DNA of 41,129 nucleotides, taken from the NCBI GenBank assembly GCA_026395595.1, contig JAPLYL010000003.1:140136-181264 (forward strand). The letters run 5' to 3'. The DNA comes from Candidatus Parcubacteria bacterium. Lineage in GTDB: Bacteria; Patescibacteriota; Minisyncoccia; Phycocordibacterales; CAIJYI01. The notes beneath the pieces are model-generated. The model saw only the letters and a program-made list of their open reading frames with translations, was not told the origin of the DNA and ran no database searches. A program made the position numbers and the translations under genes. Shown piece after piece: positions 16,807 through 25,457 of this stretch; positions within the stretch are counted from its first letter, which is position 1; every line of letters begins with the position of its first letter.

Positions 16807-17382
16807 TTAACCCTCGTCTTTCAGCAGATCCATAAAGACATTTTTAATCGTATGATTGAGAATAAGGTGGACATCTTCTGAGATTTCCATGTCGTTGATA
16901 TTAGCATTTATTGAGTATTTTGCGAGTTTTTTCAATTTTCCTCCGTCATACCCGGTTAGTCCTACGGTTGCGTTTCCTTGTTCGTTGGCATATTCCACCG
17001 CTTTTATGACATTCTTAGAATTTCCGCTTCCCGATAATGCGATGACGAGATCTCCCGGATTCAGAAAGTTTTTTAGTTGTTCAATAAAGACTTCATCATA
17101 GGATAGGTCGTTTGAATAGGCGGTAATGGTTGCCATGTTATCAGTAAGCGAGTGGACGTGAAATTTTTTGTGTTTGCCATAACTCACTCCTTTGTTCAGG
17201 TCGCATGCGATATGCGAGGCGGTGGAAGCACTGCCACCATTTCCAAAAACGAATATGATATTGTCATTTTTATACGTCTCAAAAATAACATGCGCGACTT
17301 GATTGATTTCGTCTCGGCTCAGTGCTTTGACGCAAGACGCTACTTTTTCCAAGTAGTTATTGATTTGTTCTTTTTCTTCCAT
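16807..17382 (-). CDS. gmhA: Sedoheptulose 7-phosphate isomerase
   Basis: A 191-residue single SIS-domain protein with the phosphosugar-binding FGNGGSASTASH at 46-57, LSGSGNSKN near 120 and the C-terminal ISEDVHLILNH segment with the expected acid and His. It matches GmhA in length and motifs. GmhA turns sedoheptulose 7-phosphate into D-glycero-D-manno-heptose 7-phosphate, the first step of the GDP-heptose path. It is upstream of galE, hddC, hddA and gmhB in the same operon. Its substrate requires transketolase chemistry; a split transketolase lies about 14 kb away in this window. Confidence 0.93.
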   Translation of the reverse strand: MEEKEQINNYLEKVASCVKALSRDEINQVAHVIFETYKNDNIIFVFGNGGSASTASHIACDLNKGVSYGKHKKFHVHSLTDNMATITAYSNDLSYDEVFIEQLKNFLNPGDLVIALSGSGNSKNVIKAVEYANEQGNATVGLTGYDGGKLKKLAKYSINANINDMEISEDVHLILNHTIKNVFMDLLKDEG

Positions 17383-17419
17383 ACAAATATAAAATAAAAA
17401 TAAATAAGGGTGTCAAATT

Positions 17420-18226
17420 TTATAATTTTATCCATAAAGAGGGAATTAGGTCTCTTTCTCTCTCCCTTTCTTTTATGAACCATTTTTTGGGTGTTACGAT
17501 GATTTTTCCCTTATTCTGATTGAGCCAAGCTCCCCACCAACTGAATGTGCTGTTTGCTGTTATGTTGTGTCTGCATTTGCTCATAAGTATGAGCTCTTGG
17601 CAATCAGTAAAACCAAAATCAGAGACAAATGTCACTAAAAAATCAAACCTGATATTTTTTTTCACCCAATCCATATCATCCGAAAAAACAAACAACTCAA
17701 TATCTCCCATTCTTTCTTTTATATACTTGATTGCTTTTTCATAATACTCGTGTGGGCAGTTCTCGTATACTCGCACGTTTTTTTCCGAGAGATAATCCCC
17801 CCGCCGAATATGAAGAGAAACTGAGTTTACTCTGGAAATTTTTTTGAGCAGAGTTTCATATTTTTCGTCTTGAACATCTTTGAGAGTGAAATCTTTTTTC
17901 AAAATATCTTCTATCCCTTCAAAATATTTTGGACTTTGCCAATACCCGTCAAGAAAAACATTTTTTTCAGTGGAGAGAATTTTTGAGTCAAAAGCAAAGG
18001 ACGATTCCTTTATGCGTTGAACAGATAGTGAGTTTATCTTTTGAAATGTGGTAATCGGTTTCCCTGAGATATTAAAATTCTCAAGAGTGAATTGTCGGTC
18101 TGGTGAATTTTTATACCATGATAAGTCAAAGGCAAGTTCGGTTTTTTGATCAAGGGAAAGTCCGCGCCCCAGCGCATACTGAAACATCTGGTTGCCGATT
18201 CCTCCAAAAAGTTTGACAATAATCAT
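17420..18226 (-). CDS. Alpha-1,2-fucosyltransferase family GT11
   Basis: A 268-residue GT11 enzyme. The N-terminal GGIGNQMFQYALGR (8-21) and the donor-binding HIRRGDY (139-145) are the family signatures, and NSTFSWWGAWL near 227 is the conserved C-terminal motif. GT11 enzymes transfer fucose from GDP-L-fucose, typically in alpha-1,2 linkage to galactose; a GDP-fucose or GDP-colitose synthase gene lies at the right end of the window. It overlaps the upstream methyltransferase gene by one base and is followed after 37 bases by gmhA. Colitose transfer is a conceivable alternative. Confidence 0.92.
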   Translation of the reverse strand: MIIVKLFGGIGNQMFQYALGRGLSLDQKTELAFDLSWYKNSPDRQFTLENFNISGKPITTFQKINSLSVQRIKESSFAFDSKILSTEKNVFLDGYWQSPKYFEGIEDILKKDFTLKDVQDEKYETLLKKISRVNSVSLHIRRGDYLSEKNVRVYENCPHEYYEKAIKYIKERMGDIELFVFSDDMDWVKKNIRFDFLVTFVSDFGFTDCQELILMSKCRHNITANSTFSWWGAWLNQNKGKIIVTPKKWFIKERERERDLIPSLWIKL

Positions 18227-18960
18227 TATATTTTTTCTGCTAAAACGTTATACCCAAAACAGAGCAATTCGTTTGATCCAGAATCTTTTTTATTATACTT
18301 GTTTAAGATACTTAGTGTTATTTTGAAGACTATCTTTTCAAAAATACTGGTCTTAGAGTGTGAGTATCTTCCCGCTATTGATGGAATTCTGCGCACTTCT
18401 TGTGCTAAGTATTCGTAGTAATTTCCGTTTGGAGCAATGTCTATTATTCTGAAACCATTTTCTCTCAGGACTTTTTCATAGAAATATTTATTAAAACCGG
18501 TACTGAAATGGTATGGAGCAAAATGCGTCATGCTGCAAAATGGCGCAGTGATTATAAGTTTTCCTTTGGTTTTTAATAGCCGTGAAAACTCTTTGATCGC
18601 TTTTGCCGGTTCTGGAATGTGTTCAAAAACTTCAATACACATTATTGCCCCGAAAGAAGCATCGGGTCGGGGAATATTAATTATGTCTGAAATAATATCC
18701 AGCCGAGAGTTATCCCATTTTTTGGTTTGAAGGCCTTTACTGTCACCCTCCCCGTTATATTTTCCAAAATCTTGAGAAGTATATTTGAGGTGTTCACAAA
18801 AACTTTTGTATTGCAGTTCTCCCGCGCCGGCATCTAAAATAGAAACGCCTGCTGGAATATTTTTAAGTTTTTCTTTAAGCCACATTTCTCTTATTCTTTG
18901 ATTGTTTGTACCGATGTCATTATCTTTATATATTTTTTTTAGTATATTTTTCATTGTCAT
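18226..18960 (-). CDS. Class I SAM-dependent methyltransferase
   Basis: A 244-residue protein with the SAM-binding motif SILDAGAGELQY (about 39-50), an SFGAIMCIEVFEHIP segment and an LLKTKGKLIITAPF segment, as in Methyltransf_11 enzymes. A second in-frame ATG lies at 18954; 18960 is used because it forms a TAATG junction with the preceding stop. It sits directly between the GT2-DUF268 fusion and the GT11 gene in a tight operon, so it probably modifies a sugar of the same repeat unit. The acceptor is unknown. Confidence 0.85.
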   Translation of the reverse strand: MTMKNILKKIYKDNDIGTNNQRIREMWLKEKLKNIPAGVSILDAGAGELQYKSFCEHLKYTSQDFGKYNGEGDSKGLQTKKWDNSRLDIISDIINIPRPDASFGAIMCIEVFEHIPEPAKAIKEFSRLLKTKGKLIITAPFCSMTHFAPYHFSTGFNKYFYEKVLRENGFRIIDIAPNGNYYEYLAQEVRRIPSIAGRYSHSKTSIFEKIVFKITLSILNKYNKKDSGSNELLCFGYNVLAEKI

Positions 18961-20588
18961 TATATTTTTTTAAACCAAAAACATCCACAGCCGTAGCTTT
19001 GGGCATCAGATTGTTCTTTTGTCGCGTTCGTTATCATTCCGATTTTTGAGGCATTGTCCTGTACAAGAGAAAACTCAATAAGATTAAAACCATTAAAATA
19101 TTTCACAATTTGTTCGTAAGAATATATTCGGTGAGAATTGAAACATATTTTCGGTATCCCGACAGGGACGACAAAAAGTAGATCCCCATTTTTTGAGAGC
19201 ACCCTTCTCAGCTCTTTGATGGCTTTTAAATCGCCTTCAGGGTCGATGGGGTCGCCATATCTTCCAAGACCAATGTGTTCGATTGTGTGCATGCAAGAAA
19301 GGGAAGAAATACTTTCGTTTTTAAACGGCAGATCAAGAAGATCTACTTTTAGAGAGGTGAGTCCATCTAGGTTGATGTTTGCTGGACGATAATCATAAAA
19401 GTTGACGGGAATAAACGCAGATAACATCGTGCTGAAAGAAAGAGTCGAAGAAATATCTGTATGAACGGACGGATTTATTTTTTTTACAATTCTTGCCGCC
19501 CACGCGGGGTGGTAAATATAATGGGCATCAAAATTAGTCGAGAGTGTTTTATCGGAAAGCGATGGTTTTTGTTCTTTTTTTGATACCACAAACTCAGGAC
19601 GAATACTTGAAAGTTTTTGAAATCGAGAAAAATCTTTTTTGAAAGTTCTGTTTATTTGAAAATTTTTTACGTTTGCTTTGATAAAAACTGAAATCAATTT
19701 TTTTACAAGAAGTATCCCTTTGTTATGGTTTTTTCTAGATATCTTATTCCCCGTAATACCGACTTCTCTTGACTTGATATGCAATGGTCTTTCAGGAAAG
19801 AGTTCAAACCAATTTCGCGAACCCCAATCGCTTCGCAGATATTCCGCATCTTCGTCTGTAAGGAGATGGGCAAAGTTGAGGAGCATCTTTGTTGCCATAA
19901 GGGAACTTTCGTCGGTTTTTTTAGATTCTCTCACAAAGAGGGAATCGCCTCCAAAACGGTGGAAATAAAAAGAATTCGGAAGTACGACGAATTTTGAACC
20001 ATTTGCGAGGTGTTTTAGGGTGTATCCCCAAGCTTCGTGAAGCCCTTTTCCGTATTCCCAGTAACCGCCGATTTTTTCCCAGCCTTTTTTTGTATAAAGA
20101 AAATTTCCGCCCGGCCCCGGATTTATTGGGCCGGCAAGAAAATCAGCCAGCGACATAACCCCTCCTTTATATACCCATTTGTGGTCTATTTTTTTTGTAT
20201 CAGTCTTGAAATAGTGATATTCACTGAAAGCGGCAACATCGGCTTTTTCAGAAGTGAGATATTCTTTGAGTTTTTTGATGCTTCCTTCTGCTAAAATGTT
20301 GTCGGCATCCAAATTGAAAATAAGAGGATTTTTTGATTTTCGTATGCCGATATTTCTGGACGCGGGACAGCCTTTATTTTGGTCGTTTTTGATGTAAACG
20401 ATTTGCGGATATTTTTTTCGCAATTCAACAATTTTTTTCCCAGTGTCATCAGAAGAAAAATCGTTGACGATAACCACTTCGTCTCCGTTCTCAAAGTTTT
20501 TGTGAAAGATGGAATCAATTGATTCCTCTAGGGTGTCCGCACAATTATATGCCGGTATGACGAAACTGATTTTTGAGTTTTTGTCCAT
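18960..20588 (-). CDS. Bifunctional GT2 glycosyltransferase fused to DUF268 domain
   Basis: A 542-residue two-domain protein. Residues 1 to about 260 are a GT-A GT2 domain (ISFVIPAYNCADTL, IVNDFSSDDT, NLDADNI). Residues from about 360 to the end match DUF268: HPAWAARI, FYDYRPANINL, MHTIEHIGLGRYGDP, FNSHRIYSYEQI and a closing YGCGCFWFKK. DUF268 has a methyltransferase-like Rossmann layout and unknown chemistry. The start at 20588 is chosen over one at 20627 because it begins the GT2 domain cleanly and gives a TAA-T-ATG junction. The fusion suggests sugar transfer and modification are carried out by one polypeptide. Confidence 0.85.
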   Translation of the reverse strand: MDKNSKISFVIPAYNCADTLEESIDSIFHKNFENGDEVVIVNDFSSDDTGKKIVELRKKYPQIVYIKNDQNKGCPASRNIGIRKSKNPLIFNLDADNILAEGSIKKLKEYLTSEKADVAAFSEYHYFKTDTKKIDHKWVYKGGVMSLADFLAGPINPGPGGNFLYTKKGWEKIGGYWEYGKGLHEAWGYTLKHLANGSKFVVLPNSFYFHRFGGDSLFVRESKKTDESSLMATKMLLNFAHLLTDEDAEYLRSDWGSRNWFELFPERPLHIKSREVGITGNKISRKNHNKGILLVKKLISVFIKANVKNFQINRTFKKDFSRFQKLSSIRPEFVVSKKEQKPSLSDKTLSTNFDAHYIYHPAWAARIVKKINPSVHTDISSTLSFSTMLSAFIPVNFYDYRPANINLDGLTSLKVDLLDLPFKNESISSLSCMHTIEHIGLGRYGDPIDPEGDLKAIKELRRVLSKNGDLLFVVPVGIPKICFNSHRIYSYEQIVKYFNGFNLIEFSLVQDNASKIGMITNATKEQSDAQSYGCGCFWFKKI

Positions 20589-20589
20589 A

Positions 20590-21507
20590 TTACTTTTTCT
20601 TGAAAACAACGAGTATACTGTGGCCAATTAAGTGTTTTGACACCGCAGAAATTCCCGTATATGTGATAAGTTTTGAGATTTTTTTGAACAGAAAAGCAAA
20701 AAGACCGATTTTTTTATTCAGTCTCTCTTCTACTGAACGGTTTGCTATTTTTAAAGCGTAACCGAGGTGGTACTCTTGGAATGGTTCAATGTATATCGCT
20801 TCTATTTCCATTTCGAAATGATTTTGGAGAGTAATAAGAGAATTTATATTCCATCGTCCAACATGGTGCGGTGGCATATTAAGGAGGATGCTATCATCTG
20901 TAAAAATAAGGCAGTCGTTATTCGGTATGCTTATAATCATTAATCCCCCGGGTTTTAGAACGGCAAGCGAGGCCTCCAAAAAATTCTTTACTTCAGGGAT
21001 GTGTTCTAATACCTGAAATGAACAGACTATATCGTAGTATAATCCTTTTTTGCGTGAAAAAGTTTCAATACTGTCAGGATAAACGGCAAGGCCTGTTTTT
21101 TTACAGTACAGAAGAGTATCAGAATTCATTTCCAGTCCCTCTGCTTTTGCTCCCGCTTTTGATATTTTTTTAAGAAACCCACCGCGGGCGCAGCCTATTT
21201 CTAAAACTTTGTCTTCTTTCTTTATGAATTGAGAAGCAATTCCGTGTTCCCATTTTTCATCCATATAATACCATGGGAATTTTTGGAGCTCTTGGTAAAA
21301 AGCATCGTCGCCTGCAACGGTAAATGGAGTAAAAAAGCGATACCCGGTATCAAAACAACGGTAAAGACACACTGTTTTGATATTTTTGAAAAATTTTTCC
21401 ACATTCATTCCAAATTCTCTTTTGTATTCGTTTATTAAAAAAGAAGAGGGAATTTCCTTTTCCAAAACAACATTATCTTTTCCTGTAATCGGACTTTTGG
21501 GAATCAT
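20590..21507 (-). CDS. Class I SAM-dependent methyltransferase
   Basis: A 305-residue protein with the SAM-binding motif VLEIGCARGGFL near residue 90, a CSFQVLEHIPE segment and an LKPGGLMIISIPN segment, typical of Methyltransf_23. Starts at 21528, 21522 and 21507 are in frame; 21507 is used because it gives the TAA-G-ATG junction seen at other genes here, and its MIPKSPITGK opening resembles that of related enzymes. The C-terminal basic and hydrophobic tail may contact the membrane. It lies between the DUF115-like gene and the GT2-DUF268 fusion. Acceptor unknown. Confidence 0.83.
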   Translation of the reverse strand: MIPKSPITGKDNVVLEKEIPSSFLINEYKREFGMNVEKFFKNIKTVCLYRCFDTGYRFFTPFTVAGDDAFYQELQKFPWYYMDEKWEHGIASQFIKKEDKVLEIGCARGGFLKKISKAGAKAEGLEMNSDTLLYCKKTGLAVYPDSIETFSRKKGLYYDIVCSFQVLEHIPEVKNFLEASLAVLKPGGLMIISIPNNDCLIFTDDSILLNMPPHHVGRWNINSLITLQNHFEMEIEAIYIEPFQEYHLGYALKIANRSVEERLNKKIGLFAFLFKKISKLITYTGISAVSKHLIGHSILVVFKKK

Positions 21508-21508
21508 C

Positions 21509-22381
21509 TTATTTTTTTTCATTAGCAATACTCTTCATTACATCCTCATATTTTTTGAAAGGGAAAACATCAAGGTATGATCCTGGTGTTACGTTGAAAA
21601 TTTTTACGTCTGGCATTTTTTGTTTGAGAAGACGGTGTGTTTGAAATGTTATTCTCGCACATTCACAGGTTTTTTCATATGGAACAATAGTATCCATTAT
21701 TGGTATTTTTGGAACCTCTTCCGCTTCGTAAAAATGATGTTCTTGGTAATAAGGGGTTTTTCCTTCTATGTAACTTTTTTTTATGAGCCAATCGTGCTCC
21801 ACGCCCATGAGATACATTGTTTTGAATCCCATGTAATTTGCCGAAATCATAGAGGAAAATATTATATTCTGAAGAACGGGTATTTGTTTGTCTATTTCAA
21901 TATTGAATTTTCCATCTTCTGTAAAACCGCGGTCTTGTGATAAATATAATTTTTTATTTTTAGAAAAGAGCTTGCGCTTTTCTATCAGATCTTTATATTG
22001 GTATGGCATGATAATTGTTGTATCATCATGTACTTTTTTGGAAGTGCTTTCAAGAATTTCTTTTGCTCCTTCGTCTTCTCCAAAAATGTCAGAGCAAATG
22101 ATTGAGAAAAATTTCGGATGCACAAGATCGTACTGCGGATGTAGATAAAATCCGGCTACTGCAAACGTCCATTCATTTCTTAATAGCGTAATATCTTGGT
22201 TTTTTATTGATGGCCCTGTTCCTAAAATAAAGCACCGCTCTCCTGTATGAATGTCTTTGTATTTGGTGTTTTCCTCTTTTAAATCCTTTTCAGTTCGGAT
22301 CTTTCCAAAAAAAAGAAGGATTCTTGACCGTATGCGGGTTTTCTTTTTTAACCAAATTAGCGTTTTTTTTATCTTCTTCAT
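21509..22381 (-). CDS. DUF115 / MptE-like Rossmann protein of glycan clusters
   Basis: A 290-residue protein. After a basic N-terminus it has CFILGTGPSIKNQD near residue 50, a nucleotide-binding-type loop, and a LMGVEHDW segment near 214, features seen in the DUF115/MptE-like and Maf-type group, some of which act in glycan or nonulosonate transfer. I do not recognise a specific function. It is the first gene after a good TATAAT promoter (22400-22428) and leads the operon that continues through methyltransferase, GT2-DUF268 and GT11 genes. A sialyltransferase-like role with the CMP-sugar genes next door is possible but unproven. Confidence 0.55.
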   Translation of the reverse strand: MKKIKKTLIWLKKKTRIRSRILLFFGKIRTEKDLKEENTKYKDIHTGERCFILGTGPSIKNQDITLLRNEWTFAVAGFYLHPQYDLVHPKFFSIICSDIFGEDEGAKEILESTSKKVHDDTTIIMPYQYKDLIEKRKLFSKNKKLYLSQDRGFTEDGKFNIEIDKQIPVLQNIIFSSMISANYMGFKTMYLMGVEHDWLIKKSYIEGKTPYYQEHHFYEAEEVPKIPIMDTIVPYEKTCECARITFQTHRLLKQKMPDVKIFNVTPGSYLDVFPFKKYEDVMKSIANEKK

Positions 22382-22399
22382 TTTTTTGTTTGAGTCTAT

Positions 22400-22428
22400 A
22401 TTATATACCTTTTTTGGCTCTGTGATAA
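22400..22428 (-). promoter_or_regulatory. Sigma70-like promoter for the 22381 operon
   Basis: On the minus strand TTATCA (22423-22428) and TATAAT (22400-22405) are separated by 17 bases, followed about 18 bases later by the ATG at 22381. The -10 box is a perfect consensus and the -35 matches four of six. Together with the terminator at 22512-22540 it marks an operon boundary. Confidence 0.5.
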
Positions 22429-22511
22429 CCCCTTACCTCATTCTAAAAACTCAAAAAAATTAAAGCACGAAGGACTTATTTTGTCTATAAAAATACCTAA
22501 ACATGAATAAA

Positions 22512-22540
22512 AAAGCGCTTCCTCTAAGAGAAAGCGCTTT
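22512..22540 (-). terminator. Rho-independent terminator after the DUF4910 gene
   Basis: AAAGCGCTT (22512-22520) pairs perfectly with AAGCGCTTT (22532-22540), and the stem extends inward past one mismatch to a very small loop. On the minus strand it is followed by a T-rich run, and it lies 38 bases after the stop of the DUF4910 gene (22578). Confidence 0.75.
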
Positions 22541-22577
22541 GAATAATACTTAACTATTGAGAATATAAATTTTTTAT

Positions 22578-23894
22578 CTATGCTTTTCGCAATAATTTTT
22601 TTTCTTCAAGTTTTTTTATAACATCAAGGATTTGTGTTTTTTTCATTCGAGATTTTTCAATCATTTGATCAAGGCTTGTTTTTCCGTCAGCGTAAAATAG
22701 TACCCAAGCAAGAGCATCAAGTTCTGTGCTTCTCCACGGTATTTTTTCATAATCTATTCGATTTTCCGCACCAATCTTTGGGTAAAGACCACGTTTTCCT
22801 AACTGCAGTTCACAATGAAGTTCTGTTCGTTCGTAAAATATAAGGGAATCAAGTTCTTTTACTAAATTCAGATATATTTCAAGGCTTTTGAAAATATTTT
22901 CAGCTTTAACGAAATCAAGATTATCTAATGAGGTGTGGTAATAATCATATTCACAATAGTTATCTCGGCAAATAGTAACGCAGGGTATGCGGAACCCTGG
23001 GGAAGAGTATTGGCGTTCGTCGCTTCCTTGGGGTACGAACTCATACTCTTTGAATTCTTGTTTTGATGCTGTCAGTACTTTTCTGGCCGCGAAATCAACG
23101 AAGCTCTTTTCCTCAAAAGAAGGTTTCAATGAAAAATTCCCCGGACCGCCCACACAAGATACGACTATTCCTGCCTTGATTTTCTTCATCATATCTTCGT
23201 TGTTTTTACAGTAAGCAATCGCGCCTATTGTTTCGGGTACAAAGATAATCCGGTAACTGTAATTTAGGTTCATTGTTAACATTTTTTTTGCAAGAAACGA
23301 CGTAAGTACAACACTGCTTAGATTGTCATTCGCAAGGGAAGGATGACATATATAAGTTGAAATCAGAAACTCATCCTTTTTTCTCCCAGCAATGAGTAAC
23401 TCACCAAAAGAAAGCGATCCGTCCACAAGTTTTGAGTCAATGAAAACTTCGTATTTCTCACCCTCCCTAAAATATTTCTTGAAGTCATTATGACTCACGC
23501 AAAATCCCCAGTAATCGTTATAATACGAAGTTCTATAGGGTATCGCACAGGGAAGGTTTTCTTTATAGTGCAAATGGGAAACAAGCTCTTCAAAAGTAAA
23601 TTCTCCTTTTACCGGCTGACTATATCCCACCACGTGCAAATTGCTTTTCTTGAAATCAACAATTTTTTCTCCCTGAGAATTTTTTATCCAGCCGTCTTTT
23701 ATGTTCCATTCTTTTGGAATTATCCAGTCGTAGACTTCTTGTCCAGAAGGGTATTCTTTTATTTTCAAAGGAATAATATCTTGCAGTATTTTGAGTGTTT
23801 TTCTATTTCCAATTCCTGTAAGGCTTCGTGAAATAGGAAAAAGAAGCTCCATATATTGTCGTATCTCATTAGTTATTATCGATCGTTTGCTCAT
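22578..23894 (-). CDS. DUF4910 aminopeptidase-like protein with C-terminal winged helix
   Basis: A 438-residue protein that matches the DUF4910/DUF2172 type: the opening LFPISRSLTG, then an M28-peptidase-like core with CHPSLANDNLSS near residue 183 (His and Asp as metal ligands), PETIGA near 223, a QGSDERQY segment near 293 and YYHTSLDNLDF near 317. The last 80 residues, ending in KTQILDVIKKLEEKKLL, look like a winged helix. Such proteins occur in nonulosonate and other glycan operons. A hydrolase or deacetylase acting on a sugar intermediate is plausible, but the reaction is not established. It lies 4 bases after the upstream methyltransferase and ends at a clear terminator. Confidence 0.8.
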   Translation of the reverse strand: MSKRSIITNEIRQYMELLFPISRSLTGIGNRKTLKILQDIIPLKIKEYPSGQEVYDWIIPKEWNIKDGWIKNSQGEKIVDFKKSNLHVVGYSQPVKGEFTFEELVSHLHYKENLPCAIPYRTSYYNDYWGFCVSHNDFKKYFREGEKYEVFIDSKLVDGSLSFGELLIAGRKKDEFLISTYICHPSLANDNLSSVVLTSFLAKKMLTMNLNYSYRIIFVPETIGAIAYCKNNEDMMKKIKAGIVVSCVGGPGNFSLKPSFEEKSFVDFAARKVLTASKQEFKEYEFVPQGSDERQYSSPGFRIPCVTICRDNYCEYDYYHTSLDNLDFVKAENIFKSLEIYLNLVKELDSLIFYERTELHCELQLGKRGLYPKIGAENRIDYEKIPWRSTELDALAWVLFYADGKTSLDQMIEKSRMKKTQILDVIKKLEEKKLLRKA

Positions 23895-23898
23895 GGCT

Positions 23899-24576
23899 TT
23901 AATTGCTCTCTGTGGGTTTTTGAAATATGAGATCCATTGAATTGCGCCAAAAAGCGAATTTCCCGCGTCCGGTAATGAGTTTTCTTAGAAAGCAGAGATG
24001 GTCTTTAATTGGGTTTGCATAAGCGCTACCAAGATACGGATACCTGATTTCTTTGAAATTGAAGCCAAAATTTTCCATAGCTTGTTTTAAGCTATCATCA
24101 GACGGAAGGTAAAAATTTTGTTCAGGGATAAGAAGAGGTAGAGAATTCCAGAGTTTAAAATATAAACTGTTTGTATTCGGAGTCATAAGAAAGACGACAA
24201 AACCTCCCGGTTTTAAGGAATCAAATGCTTTCTTCATGTACAGAAATGGAGTGTCTATGTGTTGAATTGTTCCGCGAAAAACAATAAGATCAAAGAAGTT
24301 TTTTGAATTAAAAAGATCTTTATCAAACCGTATTCCTTTCTCTACTGCGATGGATTTTGCAAATTCGGATATTTCCATTCCGTAGGTTTCTCCATCCCAT
24401 TTTAGAACATCAAGAAACTCCCCTGTGGAACATCCAACATCCAGAAGTTTTCCTGAATAAATATATTTGTTAATGAATTTTTTTTCAGACAAAAAACTTT
24501 TTTGTCTCTTCGGGTTATTCCCGACCCTGTCTCTAAAGTATTTCGAATTGAATACTTCGTGATACTTTTCGTTCAT
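23899..24576 (-). CDS. Class I SAM-dependent methyltransferase
   Basis: A 225-residue protein with the SAM-binding motif LLDVGCSTGEFLDVL (about 44-58), VFRGTIQHI near 95, and an SLKPGGFVVFLM segment. A strong Shine-Dalgarno site (AGGAGG, within 24581-24587) precedes the ATG, although the start also overlaps the stop of the CMP-sugar synthetase gene by 4 bases. It is followed after 4 bases by the DUF4910 gene. The three-gene unit suggests methylation of a nonulosonate-like sugar or its precursor. Confidence 0.85.
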   Translation of the reverse strand: MNEKYHEVFNSKYFRDRVGNNPKRQKSFLSEKKFINKYIYSGKLLDVGCSTGEFLDVLKWDGETYGMEISEFAKSIAVEKGIRFDKDLFNSKNFFDLIVFRGTIQHIDTPFLYMKKAFDSLKPGGFVVFLMTPNTNSLYFKLWNSLPLLIPEQNFYLPSDDSLKQAMENFGFNFKEIRYPYLGSAYANPIKDHLCFLRKLITGRGKFAFWRNSMDLIFQKPTESN

Positions 24577-25274
24577 ATTGTCCTCCTAATTTTTTTCAGT
24601 AGTTCATATTTCAACTCTGCCATTCCCCAATCTTCTTCTGTGTTGATGTCTTGTCCTTCGAACTGTGGAACTATCAGCGGTAAAGAATGTTTGAGATAGA
24701 GTGTTTTTTGTTCCAAAAAACTATCGGTTTTGAGAAAATAAAATTGATTGGAATCATTGTACGATGGTTCCATGTCTTGGGTTCTTGTTGTGTAATTTTC
24801 CGGCCAAAACATTTTTACCATACCTTCCTCTATCTTCAACGCTTTTTGAATCGGGGCAGGGCAATTCATCACAGGAAATACTGCGTCTGCTTTTTTTTCA
24901 ATAATCATACGTTCGGCCATTTTCAACCGTTCAGGGGTAAGAAATGGAGATGTAGGGTAAATACAGCACACATAATCAAATTCGCGTCCGAGTTTTTTAT
25001 ACTCCTTTAACACTTCAATAAGTACTGTCGCAGTACTCGTTGTGTCTGACGAATTCTCTTGTGAACGCATAAAAGGAACTTTTGCTCCAAGAGCAAGGGA
25101 AATATCGGCAATAGTTTGGTCATCGGTGGATACGATAATTTCACAGAAAACCTCCGACTGAATGGCTGCATCAATTGAGTATTTGATGATGGGTTGGCCG
25201 TTGAACTTTTTAATGTTTTTGTGAGGTATTCTTCTGCTCCCGCCTCTCGCGGGAATGATGGCAAGTATCTTCAT
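24573..25274 (-). CDS. pseF: CMP-nonulosonate cytidylyltransferase, PseF/NeuA-like
   Basis: A 233-residue cytidylyltransferase. The signature IPARGGSRRIPHKNI spans about 7-21, VSTDDQTIA near 48, CCIYPTSPFLTP near 107 and a YNDSNQFYF segment near 163. The CCIYPT and QFYF features are closer to PseF (pseudaminic acid) than to classical NeuA. It should activate a nine-carbon ketosugar as a CMP derivative. A Shine-Dalgarno AAGGAG (25285-25290) lies 10 bases before the ATG. The partner synthase is the NeuB-like gene at 26105, beyond a plus-strand gene. The precise sugar is not determined. Confidence 0.82.
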   Translation of the reverse strand: MKILAIIPARGGSRRIPHKNIKKFNGQPIIKYSIDAAIQSEVFCEIIVSTDDQTIADISLALGAKVPFMRSQENSSDTTSTATVLIEVLKEYKKLGREFDYVCCIYPTSPFLTPERLKMAERMIIEKKADAVFPVMNCPAPIQKALKIEEGMVKMFWPENYTTRTQDMEPSYNDSNQFYFLKTDSFLEQKTLYLKHSLPLIVPQFEGQDINTEEDWGMAELKYELLKKIRRTI

Positions 25275-25457
25275 TTTTTAGTTGCTCCTTCTTTCTGGTT
25301 TTATCTGTTTTTTTGCAAATAAAATGATACTATCAAAGTACGAAAATCCGTTTGAAGTATATCCCATATTTAATGAAAAGGTCAAGGATTTAGTTGTATT
25401 TTTAAAAAATATGATTGCCTTATTGCTTAGTTTTAGAAAAAAGGGATAATATAAATC
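25275..25457. promoter_or_regulatory. Divergent intergenic region with a candidate promoter and a dyad
   Basis: This 183-base gap drives pseF (minus) and the YdcF-like gene (plus). For the plus gene, TTGCTT (25423-25428) and GATAAT (25445-25450) are 16 bases apart, and the expected start of transcription falls at about the ATG (25458), which suggests a leaderless message. TGATACTATCA at 25325-25335 is an odd-centred dyad resembling the palindrome at 11439. I see no other gene or repeat here. Confidence 0.35.
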
